The notes below the pieces were generated by a model. It had not been told where the DNA came from. It saw only the letters and a program-made list of their open reading frames with translations, and ran no database searches. This document shows positions 11,226 through 22,352 of a DNA stretch of 64,000 bases, piece by piece; positions within the stretch are counted from its first letter, which is position 1; each line of letters starts with the position of its first letter. Source of the stretch: Cotesia glomerata (taxonomy: Eukaryota > Arthropoda > Insecta > Hymenoptera > Braconidae). A program made the translations under genes and the position numbers. The stretch covers positions 3,968,001 through 4,032,000 of the forward strand of contig NC_058160.1 of the NCBI RefSeq assembly GCF_020080835.1, in the 5' to 3' direction.

Positions 11226-12779
11226 TATTAATTTTAATTTTGGATAAAATATGAGACTCAAAAAAATTTTTTTTTTAAATATTTGTAGGATTAAAACCGT
11301 TTAAAAATCATTGATGTATAATAATAATAATAAAAGTACCAAGGAAGCAAGCAAAAGTAAAGTGTCGGTCTGTCAACGTTCCGTTGATCATCAGTCAATA
11401 GATTCAGAGGATGTTCGTGCGTGTAACGGTAATTCCTGTACTCACACCAGCCAGTTATCTGTCGTGTGTTATATGTTATATGCTATATATTATGTGTTAT
11501 GTGTTATGTGTTGTACGTACAACCACTTGTACTGAAGCAGAGCCATCATTTCTCCTGTCTTGGTATCAACCAAGCATCACATCACATCTCAAGTAAAAGC
11601 ACACACGGCATAGCACAGCATAACACAGCATAACACAGCATAACATGGGCCGTGCCAGGCAACTGTCGCTGAATGCTAACCAATATAGCAAATCACAAGA
11701 ATAATCATTGTTGGTTGTTGGTCATGGTCATTCTCTGCCTGCCGTGTGAAACAATTTTAATAGGGTATTATTATTTGTGTGGTTAAAGCCTTTCGTATGT
11801 GTCCTATTGATTAAATTACGGCAACACACGTGCCAACTCACCATTCACCATTGATATATCTTCCGTAATTGTAATTAACTACCCCCGTATTTTTTTTTTT
11901 ATTCTTACCTTTAGTGCGCAAACTTTTTTCTGCCACGTCATTTCCTGAATATCAAAAAAATCAATGATTAATAATGTAAAATTTTATTTTTGATGATGGA
12001 AATTTTTGCAAAAATCGCTAATCATTTTTGACAATTGATAATAATTATTTTTTGGATTATTTTAGTCTTCAATGTAAAATCAAATTGAATAAATGTAGCG
12101 GGTATGACTTAGACAGCTGCTTAAAAATAATTTTCAAACCAGTCCCGGTCTATTTTACGGGACCGAATCTCTCCGGGGGTAAGCCGAGAATAAAAGTCCA
12201 AATAAAGTATAATAAAAAATGAAATAAAGAAACAACCCATACACATACTAGTACAGGTAGAGAAAATGGTGGTGGTGCAGGAGTGGTTGATAAAAAACGA
12301 GTTTTTGGGCCCGGCTTTTCTCAATCGAAAAGGAGAGTCTGACTCAGGGATCCGCGCTGAGTAGAGGGAAAACGATAAATCGTGACACAGTGGCGGTGCA
12401 TCGCTGCATACAGTCACGAGCTACAGTAAGCCTGGAGTTAGATACACTAGAGGTATGTATTAGTCCTTAGTGTTAATTTTTTGTGTTAAAATAATTATTA
12501 ATAATAATAATAATAACTATAATTATATCGACAGTCTAATTAGCAATTGGTCTAACTCCTTATTTTTTAGAGGGTGATTTTTTAACATTTTGATGTAGCA
12601 ATAGTCTAATTATAAATTATTTGAATGATCTAAACCAAAATATTATACCTCTATTAGATATTAAATTGTTTTTTAAAGTAATAATAAATTTTGAACTAAT
12701 TTTTTTTCCGTACAAATGGAAGATTCTCTAAAATGGAGTCAGACAATTTGCTAATTATAACGTCGATATCACAAACTTG
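11226..12779. other. non-coding stretch with short tandem repeats
   Basis: About 11464-11515 is a degenerate (TATGTGT)n run. About 11604-11645 has four copies of an 11-bp CAGCATAACAC-like unit. About 12110-12430 is GC-richer with an open frame on the minus strand lacking any domain. No gene can be supported. Confidence 0.45.
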
Positions 12780-13145
12780 AATTTGATAATCATTTTTGAA
12801 GTTTTGGGTAAAATATTGAAGATATAGAAAAATTGTGTAAGACTTTTTCTGTAGAAAGTTTAATTTCCTACAAAAAAAGTCTCATAATTTTTTCATATCT
12901 TGGATCTTTTAGTCAAAATAATTATTTTTATCAAAACGGAGAAAAATTTCCATCAATTTGATAATTTTAAGAACTTACACTGAATTAAAAAAAATTGTTT
13001 TGATTGAACATTTTGGGTGATATAAAAGATACAAAAAATTGTAAGACCTTTTTTATAGAAAATTAAATTCCCTACAAAAAACGTCTCCTATAATTTTTTC
13101 ATATCCTCAGTCAAAATAATTAAAACATACCAAAATTTCCAACTT
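12780..13145. repeat. tandem pair of a dispersed hairpin repeat
   Basis: Two units about 207 bp apart share TTTTGGGT...ATATTGAAGATA, a short hairpin around AAGACTTTTT/AAAAAGTCTC, and ATTTTTTCATATC. Related sequence lies at 43200-43530 and in Oatp intron 1 at 59580-60080. No coding capacity. Confidence 0.5.
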
Positions 13146-13146
13146 A

Positions 13147-13505
13147 CCCGTGTAAAAATGATATGATATCATTATGAAGCTCATAATTCTTCAAATTAAT
13201 TATGATATTGTTACCTTTTATTCATAATTCAAGAAAAAAATTTTTTATTACTGTTGGAAATTCGTTAGGATAGTATCTCCATGATGATATTAACATAATT
13301 TCATTATGAAATCATAATGATATTGAATTGAATTCAAAATTTAATGATGGTCATATCTGCATAAAATTATAATGATATTGTTAGCCTTTTTAAATCGTGA
13401 TATAATGTTATTGAGTCATAACTATGTACAGGAAATAATGCAAAATCATTAAATTAAAGAAATTTTTAGGACGATTTAAATTGTTTTCAAGATAAAAAAT
13501 AATTA
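13147..13505. mobile_element. left part of CCCGTGTAAAAATGAT inverted-repeat element
   Basis: CCCGTGTAAAAATGATAT at 13147 is mirrored by ATATATCATTTTTACACGGG ending at 40540. The similarity continues inward through TATGAAGCTCATAAT. The interior has several ATGATATT-type words. The two ends are 27 kb apart only because of what lies between them, natural insertions or assembly error. Confidence 0.65.
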
Positions 13506-15402
13506 GGGGAGGGGGGGGGCAAAATGGGGTACTTAAGAAACCGTTATGATTTTAAGGACTTAAATATGCTGATTTTTCTCGTTTTCAGTCGTAATTGAAG
13601 GAAAATAATCAAATTTCAAGTTGCCGTAGAAAAAAATTTTTTTTTTTGCGGGCAAAATGGGGTACCCCCTGAAAAAGTGAAAAAAAAATTTCATTATCCG
13701 AAAATAAAATGTCGTTAAAAAAATAATATTTTCTTATCGATAAGTCTACGAAAGAACCCAGAGAGATGAACAAATCACCCAAAAAAGAAACATTGTTATA
13801 GTTGACGCAATATACTCCTAACAAAAATTGAGGTAGCAAAAAAAAATTTTTAATTTTGTAGTAATTTTTGACGGGTTTCGCTTGAGTAAAAATAATATCA
13901 ATATAAAAAAAAGAGTTCCCTTGAGAAGATTCTAATTTTTGGATCTCCCGGTGAAAAATTTTTTAGACATAGTTCTCACGCAATTCAAAGCAATAGCACG
14001 AAAAAAAACATTCGTAATTTTTTTGCACTCTCTTTCTTGGTTTAAGGATTCAGGAAAATTTTTTCGTTGAATGATCTTGTAGGCCTGAAGATCTTACTTT
14101 TTAAATTAAATGTCTCACAAGCCCACCAAATGATTTTGAAGAAATTGGCGGCCTCTGACACAGTTTTCTGAGCATTGATAGTTAAATTATGACATCAAAA
14201 ATTATCCGAGAATAAATTTCGAAGTTATTTGAAAAAGACATTCTTTTAGAATGGTTAGTTTACACAGAAAAAAGGTTCACTTGAGCCAAGAAAATATTGT
14301 TCTTCCTATTATTATTTTCTTATTTTGTGCGAAAAAAAATTTTCTTTGACACAAAGAAATTTCACTTATTCCAACTCAAAATTAACTCTCTTGTTTTAGC
14401 TTTAAAAATATGTATCTTGATCCAAGAAAATTTATTTAAGTCAAAGGAAAATCTTCTTGTTTTGAGAAAATTCAGCCTCTTTGCTCCAAAAATTAAATAT
14501 AAAAGATAAGAAGTAAATTTTTATTAATATTTTTTATTGATTAACATATCAAATGGGAGAAGATCAAATAATGTTAGATATCATTTTTTTCATTCTAATA
14601 TGTATAATTGCACGCTAAAAATAATATAAAATGGGTATCAAATATTCAAAGAGAGAAAAAGGGTATTTTTCTCCAAGGTGAGAAAATTTTTTCTCAACTG
14701 AAGTAAGGTGGCTTTGCTTCCCTAAAGTAGCTCTAAAAATCTTGAATCCAAAATGTAAGAAATTTATTGCATCAAGTATTTATGATAATTTGAATTAAGA
14801 GAAAAATTACTTCCACCAAGAATAGAATTTCAAGAAAAGGAGGCTGCTTTTACATTTTCGGAGACAACACAACTTCAGTCTTCCTTCAGGCACTTGAAAA
14901 TTTTCTTGAACCCAGAATTTTCGTTCTCCAGTCAAGAGAATTTTTCTTTTCTGTGTAAAGAGATACTGACACATTAAGAGGTTTACACTCACATACACAC
15001 ACACATAGAGCAGATATCCTCGTAGGAATATTAAAACTAGTTCCCTAGGATGGCTTAAAAATGTGAAGATCGAGATTAGAACTTGATTTTCGAAAGCTGG
15101 CATGTGAACCAATGACTCCCCGATTTTTTTTAATTATTCATTTGTAAAAGCAGAGGAACTTAAAAATTTAGAAAAAGTAATCGTAGATGTGAAAAAAATT
15201 TGATGCATTTTATTTCAATGACGATAAAAATTACTGTAAGAAAAGTTAGAAAAAAAAAATTTTTTTTGTTTTTTTAATTAAAAAATTTTTTTTTCTTTTA
15301 AACTGTAAGAAATGACTTTAAAATATATTTTAGGAAGCTGAAAGAGCTTTTTGGAAAAAAAAAATTTTCTTACGAAATTTTGGGGGTACCCCATTTTTCC
15401 AC
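13506..15402. mobile_element. GGGGAGG-TIR element, left portion
   Basis: Begins TA-GGGGAGGGGGGGGGC followed by AAAATGGGGTA. The matching right end, CCCCATTTTGCC...CCTCCCC-TA, finishes at 40192-40194. TA on both sides suits a TA-targeting family. The element is cut at 15402 by the LTR retrotransposon. From 14199 to 15402 it duplicates 39016-40163, with many small indels in this copy. A CACAGA element (14261-14957) and an AACTTCCCGC-related fragment (about 14980-15170) lie within it. No coding capacity. Confidence 0.6.
14261..14957. mobile_element. CACAGA-type 0.7-kb element, noisy copy
   Basis: TA-CACAGAAAAAAGGTTCACTT at the left and TTTTCTGTG-TA at the right. The same element occurs cleaner at 39078-39721 and diverged at 33979-34695. 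Relative to 39078-39721 this copy has dozens of one- to few-base insertions, a pattern more like long-read sequencing error than ageing. Confidence 0.7.
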
Positions 15403-16316
15403 TGTTACGTCCTGAGGAACTTTGAAAATATTTAAAAATAAATTATATTTCAATGACTATAATTTTGTTTGAGCGACCTTAGAAATAAAATATAATATTT
15501 CTTTTTATACATTAAATAGTATCTAGAATACTCGCTTTAGTGACGCCAGGGTCATTAAAGTGAAGACATACGCAAGACTAAGATATTTTTCCCAGAAAAA
15601 TACTTAAAAAAAAATTAAATTTTAGTTTTACCTTTATTTCAAAGGAAAGCCATAAAAATAAAATAAATAGGGCCTTATGTAAAAGGATAAGGGAAAAATA
15701 TCTTTACCATCTTGTGTACTTAGGCTAAAACGAAAAAAAAATGACGCATAGAAGAGAAACTTATTTTCCAGATGTTTAAAATTTATCAATTCCGTTGGTT
15801 TCTGTTTATTTATTTACTCAGTAAGATAAAGTTTAAAGAATTTGAAAATAATAAAATTTAAATAACGAAATCTTACTGAGATAAAATTTTAAATAATAAA
15901 TATTAAAAAAATGCAATAATATATATAAAAAATGCAATAATAAATGATTAAAAGAAAATTTATAAAATAATTAATAAATACGACAAAACAGATCCCAACA
16001 ATCTAAACAAATTCAATAGTAATAGATAAAACTAAAATAAGTAACAACTGATCAAATTAAAAATATCATTAAAACTAAAATAGCATTATTATAAATAAAT
16101 TTTACAAATAACTAAAATATATGTAAGTGGATGCGTAGGTGCGCATACCCATCCGCTTGCATAAGGGCGTGACCTGGCCGCTTTTCCTAAAGAGAAGGGG
16201 CCTAGAGTGGAAAAAGTCCTTTTCTATTGGATGGAAATCGTCCCTTCTAGGACCCACAAGCTAGGACCCCCCAAAAAAAACTAAAACTATGGGACTCTCT
16301 GGAGAATAGATTCTAT

Positions 16317-16351
16317 TCAGTTCAGTTCATTTTCCGACTCTGACACAGACT
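16317..16351 (+). promoter_or_regulatory. candidate LTR core promoter (Inr plus DPE-like)
   Basis: Two overlapping TCAGTT initiator matches at 16317-16328 are followed by AGACT at 16347. There is no clear TATA box at -30. The same block is present in the 3' LTR near 26991-27025. Confidence 0.35.
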
Positions 16352-16372
16352 CAGACTAAATTTTATTTTTAC

Positions 16373-16392
16373 CAGTGCAGGCCTTCCCACTG
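16373..16392. repeat. CAGGCCTTCC-centred palindrome, LTR copy 1
   Basis: CAGTG / CACTG arms around a CAGGCCTTCC centre. The same unit recurs at 21767-21790, 21808-21833, 22050-22069, 22092-22111, 22331-22350 and 27048-27067. Confidence 0.85.
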
Positions 16393-16807
16393 CGTAAAAC
16401 ACTCTTTCGTCTCTTTTGTGAATAGTGAGTAAAATAGTGAGTTAATTATCTTTAGATTTCCTATTCAAGGTTCATCCCCAGAGATTATCCAAATAGTACA
16501 GGTATTGTAAAGTTACGTTTCCTGATCTCAGAGCGTTTAGAAATCATTGTTTTTTTTTTATATATTGTGTCAAATCATACGTTCCGATCAACCTTATAAT
16601 AATTTTTTTGTAATAACTTTTGTAAAACGTACTTGATTGTACATTTATTTACTTTTCATTTTACAATATATGTATTAACTGCAACCCAAGTCTTATTACT
16701 TCTAAAATTAAAACCAGCTAAAATACTCCCGATCCCAATCTATAGATCTTAAATGATCTGGATTAAAATAAATAATTTAAAAATTACGCTAAGACGTAAC
16801 ATAAAAA

Positions 16808-16825
16808 TGGCGCTCGAACAGGGAC
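16808..16825 (+). promoter_or_regulatory. primer-binding site, tRNA-Lys
   Basis: TGGCGCTCGAACAGGGAC lies 6 bp after the LTR end. It differs by one base from the complement of the 3' end of animal tRNA-Lys(UUU) with CCA. It would prime minus-strand synthesis. PBS-like words recur at about 16886 and 16976. Confidence 0.8.
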
Positions 16826-17033
16826 TCGAGTAATTTAACTGGTTTTATTTTTTTCTTTCTTTTACCTTTTTCGGTATAGTCAAGCCTGGCGCGCGAACAA
16901 GCGTTCCGCTTGAGTGTACCAACCATCTTTTCTAAATTCTGCTATTGCAGACGGTAATAGCCCTTTTTCAAAAACCTGACGTTTGAACGAGCGTTCTGTT
17001 TTCTTTATTTCTTTCTAAACATTTTCACCCCTT

Positions 17034-17321
17034 ATGCCTGGCAGAAGCAAAAGATCGGGCAGAAGGCTCCAATATTGGAGAAAACACTACCAATTAGAGG
17101 ATAAAATTGCGAATGTTTTAGACGAATTAAATAAAGAATTAGAACTAATTCAAAAGAAAAGACCGCGGGTAATTGAAGAACGAGCATTTAAAGGAAAAAT
17201 TTTAATCGCGATATTACACACTAACGGTGAAAAAATTGAAGATAATACCATTGTTCAACGGGTTCAATTCCCTCGATCAGATCCATTGGGTCTTTACGTA
17301 CCCAGTAACGCAAACCAGTAA
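17034..17321 (+). CDS. 95-aa leader ORF of unknown function
   Basis: A small open frame between the primer-binding site and gag. The N-terminus is rich in Arg/Lys/Gly/Ser (MPGRSKRSGRR), followed by a heptad-like Leu/Ile segment (about residues 20-40) that could be a short coiled coil and a charged C-terminal half. It is not part of the usual gypsy gag-pol-env set. Its codon use and composition look protein-like rather than random AT-rich sequence. It could be an accessory protein or an upstream ORF regulating gag. I do not recognise a family. Confidence 0.5.
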   Translation: MPGRSKRSGRRLQYWRKHYQLEDKIANVLDELNKELELIQKKRPRVIEERAFKGKILIAILHTNGEKIEDNTIVQRVQFPRSDPLGLYVPSNANQ

Positions 17322-17665
17322 AAAGAAAAAAAACGCTTTGAGATCTTTTATAATTTTTAATTTTTAAACATTTTAATAGTTTTTACATATTTCTCTACTA
17401 ATTCTACTATTAACCTACAATATTATTTAAACTTATACTTATAAAACGTTTGTCCATTTGAAATTGATTCAACTAAACAATTAATCGTTTGAATAGTATA
17501 GGATTCGAAACCTTGATTCCACTGTATCAATCCAAACCCCATCAAACATACCTTGGTAACTTGAGAACACCTCATAAGTGTACTAGCTCATTTGAAATCT
17601 TAGTCTTTAGGCACTAAAATCCACTTTTTGTTGTTTGACTACCTTTTTCTGAATATTGAGTCTCT

Positions 17666-19546
17666 ATGTCCAATGATGACCCCAAGAAACCGTATTCTCT
17701 GAGAGGTCAGGGAACTGCGCCTTTTTCCGAAGGATTGCCGCCAGTAACTCGTAAACCTCGTAATTTCCAATTCAGTGATTCTACCATAGATTCAGGTTTA
17801 GGTAATACTTTAAACGAACCTGAGATTTCAGACGACGAGGACGATCCTTTACGTCCAGAAAGTTCAGTGGGAAGCTCCAGAGTTGCAAATCCATTGTTGC
17901 CACCTCCAGAAGTACCCAACTTGATCGCTTCTCGTGTATTCGTTCCACCTGAGATCCGCATTGACCCTCCCCAAATAGGACCTGTTGCTCCAGACGTTTT
18001 CGAAATTCAACCGGCCGACCCAAGGCCCGTCATTATGGCGATCGCACCTAATCAAAATATCTCCTTGTCAGATGCGTTGTCCTTTGTACCGAAGTTCGAC
18101 GGCAATCCCAACGAACTAATAGACTTCTTGAACTGTTGTAAAGAAGCAAAGTCCGTTCTGCCGGACGTAGCCGAAGGAAACCTCGCAAAACTCATATATG
18201 GAGTCAAATTAGGTAGCAAGGTCAAAACTTCCCTTAACATTGAGGTTCCAGCCACGATCGCTCTTTTAACGACGGCACTAAAAAAAATTTACATCCCGAA
18301 TAAAACCCTCTTTCAGCTTCAGGGTGAACTCGGACGAATGTACCAAAAAGAAGGGGAGTCTGTGGTCGAATTTGTGAATAGACTCCGGAGGAAAGGTCGT
18401 GAAATTCTGGAGTGTTACAAAGTTGAAAATCCTAATTTGCAACAGGCGGCTATAACCGATTTTGAATCCAAAATTGAACTATCTATCGCCAACTGTTTCA
18501 CACAGAATTTAAATAACGAAATAGATCAGCGTATGACAACATGCGCTACGGTAGATGAAGCCCTCACTAAAGCCATTAGCATAGAAAAAAAATTAAATGC
18601 TCGTAAAGAGATGCGCCGCGACCCCAACAAAAATAATCAAAAAAAGGACGAGGGAAAAAGGAGCGAAGGTCAACCCGTAACCCTCACCTTACCATCCTCA
18701 ACCGATTCTCCCACTCTTAACAACCCCGAAATTAAAAAAGATAAAAAGAAAAATAAAAACAAACAAAATCAAAATCAAAACCAAACTTCGGACCAAGACC
18801 TAAATTTTAGTAATCTAAACTTAGCAGCTTATACAAATACGTGCAATAATTGTAAACAGCCGGGACATTTTGCCAAGAACTGTCCGGAGATTACATGTCA
18901 AATTTGTTTTGCAAAAGGGCACACGGCCAAAGAATGTGCTCCAATAAATTCAATCACTCCAAATAATCCATACGCGCGAATTAAATGTCAGTTATGTGGA
19001 AATCATGGGCATACCGCGAGGTACTGTCCTACGAATCCATATAAAAGAACGGTTCCGGTTCAATTCAATCAACAAACACGTAACCCGAACGTCAATCAGT
19101 TCTCGAATCAAAATTTCAACCAAAATGCCCAATTTCCTAACCTTAGTTCCCCAAATCAAAACCAAGTCCCCCAACCAAACCCATACCAACTTTTCGGCCA
19201 AAACATGGGCCAATTCCAAAATTTCAACCAATATTCAAATAAATTCTGTGAATATCATAATACCGGCGGGCATGATACCAATGAATGTCGCGCTGTCCGG
19301 CGTTTCGCGAATAATGCGCCAAACAATAACAACGTCCCTTTCCCTAATACTTTCCCTAACAACCCTCCTTTCATTAATAATACTCCTTTCCCTAATAATA
19401 ACTCTTTCACTATGCCGAACGTCAACAATCCTCCTATCCCTATACAGACTAATGCTTCTTTTCCTCAGGATGCGGGCAAGAGCAATCGACCTCAGCGTTC
19501 GGTGAACTTCTCGGTGGAACCATCCCCCGAGGAAGATTCCGAATAA
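17666..19546 (+). CDS. gag: Gag polyprotein
   Basis: 626 aa, intact. An acidic, Pro/Ser-rich N-terminal ~125 residues is followed by a capsid-like region (about 130-310, containing FVPKFDGNPNELIDFLNCC). A Lys/Asn-rich linker follows, then three CCHC zinc knuckles of the CX2CX4HX4C form beginning near residues 393, 411 and 441. A fourth, variant CX2HX4HX4C knuckle starts near 528. The C-terminus is extremely Asn/Phe/Pro-rich. It assembles particles and binds genomic RNA. The pol frame (-1 relative to gag) is open from 19453, giving a 94-nt overlap that suggests -1 frameshifting, though I see no textbook slippery heptamer. Confidence 0.92.
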   Translation: MSNDDPKKPYSLRGQGTAPFSEGLPPVTRKPRNFQFSDSTIDSGLGNTLNEPEISDDEDDPLRPESSVGSSRVANPLLPPPEVPNLIASRVFVPPEIRIDPPQIGPVAPDVFEIQPADPRPVIMAIAPNQNISLSDALSFVPKFDGNPNELIDFLNCCKEAKSVLPDVAEGNLAKLIYGVKLGSKVKTSLNIEVPATIALLTTALKKIYIPNKTLFQLQGELGRMYQKEGESVVEFVNRLRRKGREILECYKVENPNLQQAAITDFESKIELSIANCFTQNLNNEIDQRMTTCATVDEALTKAISIEKKLNARKEMRRDPNKNNQKKDEGKRSEGQPVTLTLPSSTDSPTLNNPEIKKDKKKNKNKQNQNQNQTSDQDLNFSNLNLAAYTNTCNNCKQPGHFAKNCPEITCQICFAKGHTAKECAPINSITPNNPYARIKCQLCGNHGHTARYCPTNPYKRTVPVQFNQQTRNPNVNQFSNQNFNQNAQFPNLSSPNQNQVPQPNPYQLFGQNMGQFQNFNQYSNKFCEYHNTGGHDTNECRAVRRFANNAPNNNNVPFPNTFPNNPPFINNTPFPNNNSFTMPNVNNPPIPIQTNASFPQDAGKSNRPQRSVNFSVEPSPEEDSE

Positions 19547-19551
19547 ACAAG

Positions 19552-21291
19552 GTGAATGTTAGCGTAGATATAGATAATCTACCCTATGCGGTAGCGGGCA
19601 AGACGCCCGGTGGAGACGACGTCGTTATGATGTTGGACTCCGGGGCTTCACCCAATCTAATTAAAGCTAAGTTTATAGAAAATAGTAATCAAATAGATAG
19701 GAACGATATAATAGAAATACACGGAATAGCTAATATTCCAATTAGCACTCTAGGAAGCATTAAAATTAGACTCTTTGGAAAGATGACGGTGTGTCATATA
19801 GTCCCAGACGACATGGTAATACCCCATGCTGGTCTAGTGGGATCGCAATTCTTCGAGACCCACGGGGCGAAAATTGATTATAAAAATAAAATATTGAAAA
19901 TGGATGGTGAAAAATTCCCTTTTCGCCAAGCCAATCGGATCGAAAACGGTATAATGTATGTTCCACCTCGGAGTGAATCGACATTCTTCGTAAACGTTCA
20001 GAATCCAGAGGTTCGGGAAGGTTCTATACCTAAGTTAAAAATCTGTAAAGGAGTATTCGCTGGTAACTGTTTAGTTAAAGTCAGTAATAAGAACCGCGCA
20101 TACCTCCAGATTTATAATACCACCGAAAAGGAGGTGGCTGTAAAAATCCCGACTCTGGCTATTCGCGAAGTTGAGATAGCCCAGACTCAAGATTCATCTC
20201 TTAAAGACATTCATGCCCGATTCGATATTACAAAACCTATTTTTAACATTGTAAATAATCCTCCGGATCTAGAAAGATTCGAAAAAGTCAAACCCTTGTT
20301 GCATCTAGACTATCTCAACGAGGAGGAAAAATTTCATGTAGAAGAACTGGTAAGGAAGTATGCCGATAGATTTTATATACCTGGGGAACAATTAAGTTCT
20401 TCCGGTAAATACCGACATCGGATACCCACCACTAGCGATCGCCCTGTCACTGTCAAACAATATCGAATTCCTCAAGCTTTAAAAGAAGAATTAGATAGAC
20501 AAGTGAGAGAGGGTTTGAATACCGGCATATTAACACCTTCGGAATCTCCATACAATAGTCCAGTGTGGATAGTTCCGAAGAAGGCCGACTCTCAAGGCAA
20601 TAAACGTTGGCGCGTGGTGATAGATTTTAGACTCCTGAATGACGAAACTATCACCGACGCATATCCATTGCCGAATATCACTGATATATTGGATCAGTTG
20701 GGAGAGTCGTCATATTTTTCTGTATTCGATTTAGCTTCTGGATATAACCAGATTGAAATGGATCCCAAAGATCGTCATAAAACAGCTTTTTCCACGCCTC
20801 AAGGACATTGGGAATATCTCCGAATGCCTTTTGGATTGAAAAATGCTCCGGCGACCTTCCAGCGGTTGATGGATTCTGTTTTAACTGGATTACAGGGTAC
20901 AGCACTCTTTGTATATCTAGATGATATTATTGTCTTCGCTCGTGATCTTGAAGATCATGCTCAAAAGATCGATCAATTAATGACCAGGCTTCGACAAGCA
21001 AATTTACAACTACAGCCCGATAAATGCGCGTTTCTTCGTCCGGAAGTCCATTATTTAGGCCATATTATCAGTAGGGAAGGTTTGAAACCTGACCCCGCTA
21101 AACTAACGGCAGTAAGGGAATTCCCAGTTCCTAAAACGCAGAGAAACGTTCGCGAATTTCTGGGTTTAACGGGTTATTATCGTAGGTTCATCGAAAAATA
21201 TTCCTACATCGCAAAACCGTTAACTAAATTGCTTGAAAAGATATTGATTTCAAATGGTCAGAGCCCGCTCAGACTGCATTTGAGATATTGA
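19552..21291 (+). CDS. pol: Pol: aspartic protease and reverse transcriptase
   Basis: The frame is open from 19453; a separate ATG start is not needed if it is made by -1 frameshift from gag. The retropepsin motif (LDSGAS) is near residue 29 counted from 19552. The RT core carries the fingers motif VVIDFRLLN, FDLASGYNQIEM, and the active-site YLDD at residues 455-458. The frame breaks just after the RT thumb, near 21240, and the RNase H domain continues in another frame. All visible RT catalytic aspartates are present, so the break is recent or a sequencing error. Confidence 0.92.
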   Translation: MNVSVDIDNLPYAVAGKTPGGDDVVMMLDSGASPNLIKAKFIENSNQIDRNDIIEIHGIANIPISTLGSIKIRLFGKMTVCHIVPDDMVIPHAGLVGSQFFETHGAKIDYKNKILKMDGEKFPFRQANRIENGIMYVPPRSESTFFVNVQNPEVREGSIPKLKICKGVFAGNCLVKVSNKNRAYLQIYNTTEKEVAVKIPTLAIREVEIAQTQDSSLKDIHARFDITKPIFNIVNNPPDLERFEKVKPLLHLDYLNEEEKFHVEELVRKYADRFYIPGEQLSSSGKYRHRIPTTSDRPVTVKQYRIPQALKEELDRQVREGLNTGILTPSESPYNSPVWIVPKKADSQGNKRWRVVIDFRLLNDETITDAYPLPNITDILDQLGESSYFSVFDLASGYNQIEMDPKDRHKTAFSTPQGHWEYLRMPFGLKNAPATFQRLMDSVLTGLQGTALFVYLDDIIVFARDLEDHAQKIDQLMTRLRQANLQLQPDKCAFLRPEVHYLGHIISREGLKPDPAKLTAVREFPVPKTQRNVREFLGLTGYYRRFIEKYSYIAKPLTKLLEKILISNGQSPLRLHLRY

Positions 21292-21920
21292 AAGAAAAGC
21301 TCTGCACAGCTCCGGTCTTACAATACCCCGATTTTTCTAAACCTTTTATTATCACCACCGATGCATCAGGGTATGCCATCGGAGCGGTGTTGTCTCAGGG
21401 AGAAATCGGTAAAGACCGACCGGTAGCATATTATTCTCGAGTCCTGCGAGGACCCGAGTTGAATTACGATACTTACGAAAAAGAGGCGTTAGCGATGGTT
21501 CAAGCAGTGAAACATTTTCGCCCGTATGTGTATTTGCGCTCGTTTACCATTGTCACTGACCACCAACCTCTCGTTTGGTTCAAATCGGCAACAGAAGGGA
21601 ATTCCGCGTACTCAAATGGCGTCTCCGTCTCACTGATTTTAACTACAAGGTGGTCTACAAACCCGGTAAAGTCAATACAAATGCCGACGCCTTTTCTCGA
21701 AATGCCCCGAATCCAATTAATGTCACTACACGAGCCCAACAAGCTAAACAGAATCTCAATTCAAAACTCAGTGCAGGCCTTCCCACTGAGACTAATTATA
21801 ATTCAACACTCGATGCAGGCCTTCCCATCGAGTCCTTTAGCTCAAGTCCACAAAGAACCACGGTGGTCCCCGGAAAAGGGGCAGACCGCGGAAGTGTCAG
21901 GAAATTTCGACCGAGGATAA
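21246..21920 (+). pseudogene. pol: Pol: RNase H domain, frame-disrupted
   Basis: Continues from RT in the next frame. TTDASGYAIGAVLSQ holds the first catalytic Asp and YEKEALAMVQAV the Glu. VTDHQPL holds the next Asp. A second frame change near 21595 separates this from the DFNYKVVYKPGKVNTNADAFSR end of the connection region, which is read from about 21602. The frame changes account for the lack of one long pol frame. Whether they exist in the genome or are base-calling errors cannot be told here. Confidence 0.85.
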
Positions 21921-22352
21921 GTTGAATCATGAGGATCCGACATCTCGATTGTATCCTGATACACCATTGAATTCCTCTGAGGACTCCAATAAGTTGGGAT
22001 TCGCGGATGAGTTCGATGTGGAAGAAAATAATAATGAATTCATTAATTCCAGTGCAGGCCTTCCCACTGAGACTAATATTAATTCAACACCCGATGCAGG
22101 CCTCCCCATCGAGTCTCTTAGTTTAATTCCACAGAAAACCCGGTAGTCCCTAGGAAGAGGGGCAGGCCGCGTAAATGTCAAGAGATACCGACCGAAGAGG
22201 AGTTAGATCTAGAGGATCCGCCACCTCGATTGGATCTTGATACCCAGTCTGATTCCTCCGAAGATTCCGATGAGTCGGAATCCACGGATGGGTCCGATGT
22301 GGAAAATAATGTTAATAAATCTATAAATTCCAGTGCAGGCCTCCCCACTGAG
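21767..22352 (+). repeat. 281-bp tandem duplication in the RNase H-integrase linker
   Basis: GTGCAGGCC recurs at 21771, 22052 and 22333, exactly 281 bp apart: two full units and the start of a third. A unit contains two CAGGCC palindromes coding SAGLPTE and DAGLPIE, an AT-hook-like RKRGRPRK (clear in unit 2, eroded in unit 1) and an acidic Ser/Asp/Glu run. Since 281 is not a multiple of three, the same peptide appears in frames 2, 1 and 0 in successive units, with stops at 21923-21925 and 22144-22146. Confidence 0.8.

Larger units (their letters stand above)
15403..16801 (+). repeat. 5' LTR
   Basis: Starts TGTTACGTC and ends GACGTAACA, a 9-bp perfect terminal inverted repeat with TG...CA ends. 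TCAGTTCAGTTC at 16317-16328 fits an arthropod initiator, with a DPE-like AGACT about 28 bp downstream, so the transcript may start there (inference). A CAGTGCAGGCCTTCCCACTG palindrome lies at 16373-16392. Confidence 0.95.

Noticed and set aside
18996..19505. 169-codon open frame in another frame within gag
   Set aside because: It overlaps the zinc-knuckle and Asn-rich part of gag, and its Ile/Ser/Thr-rich composition is the shadow of that repetitive sequence.
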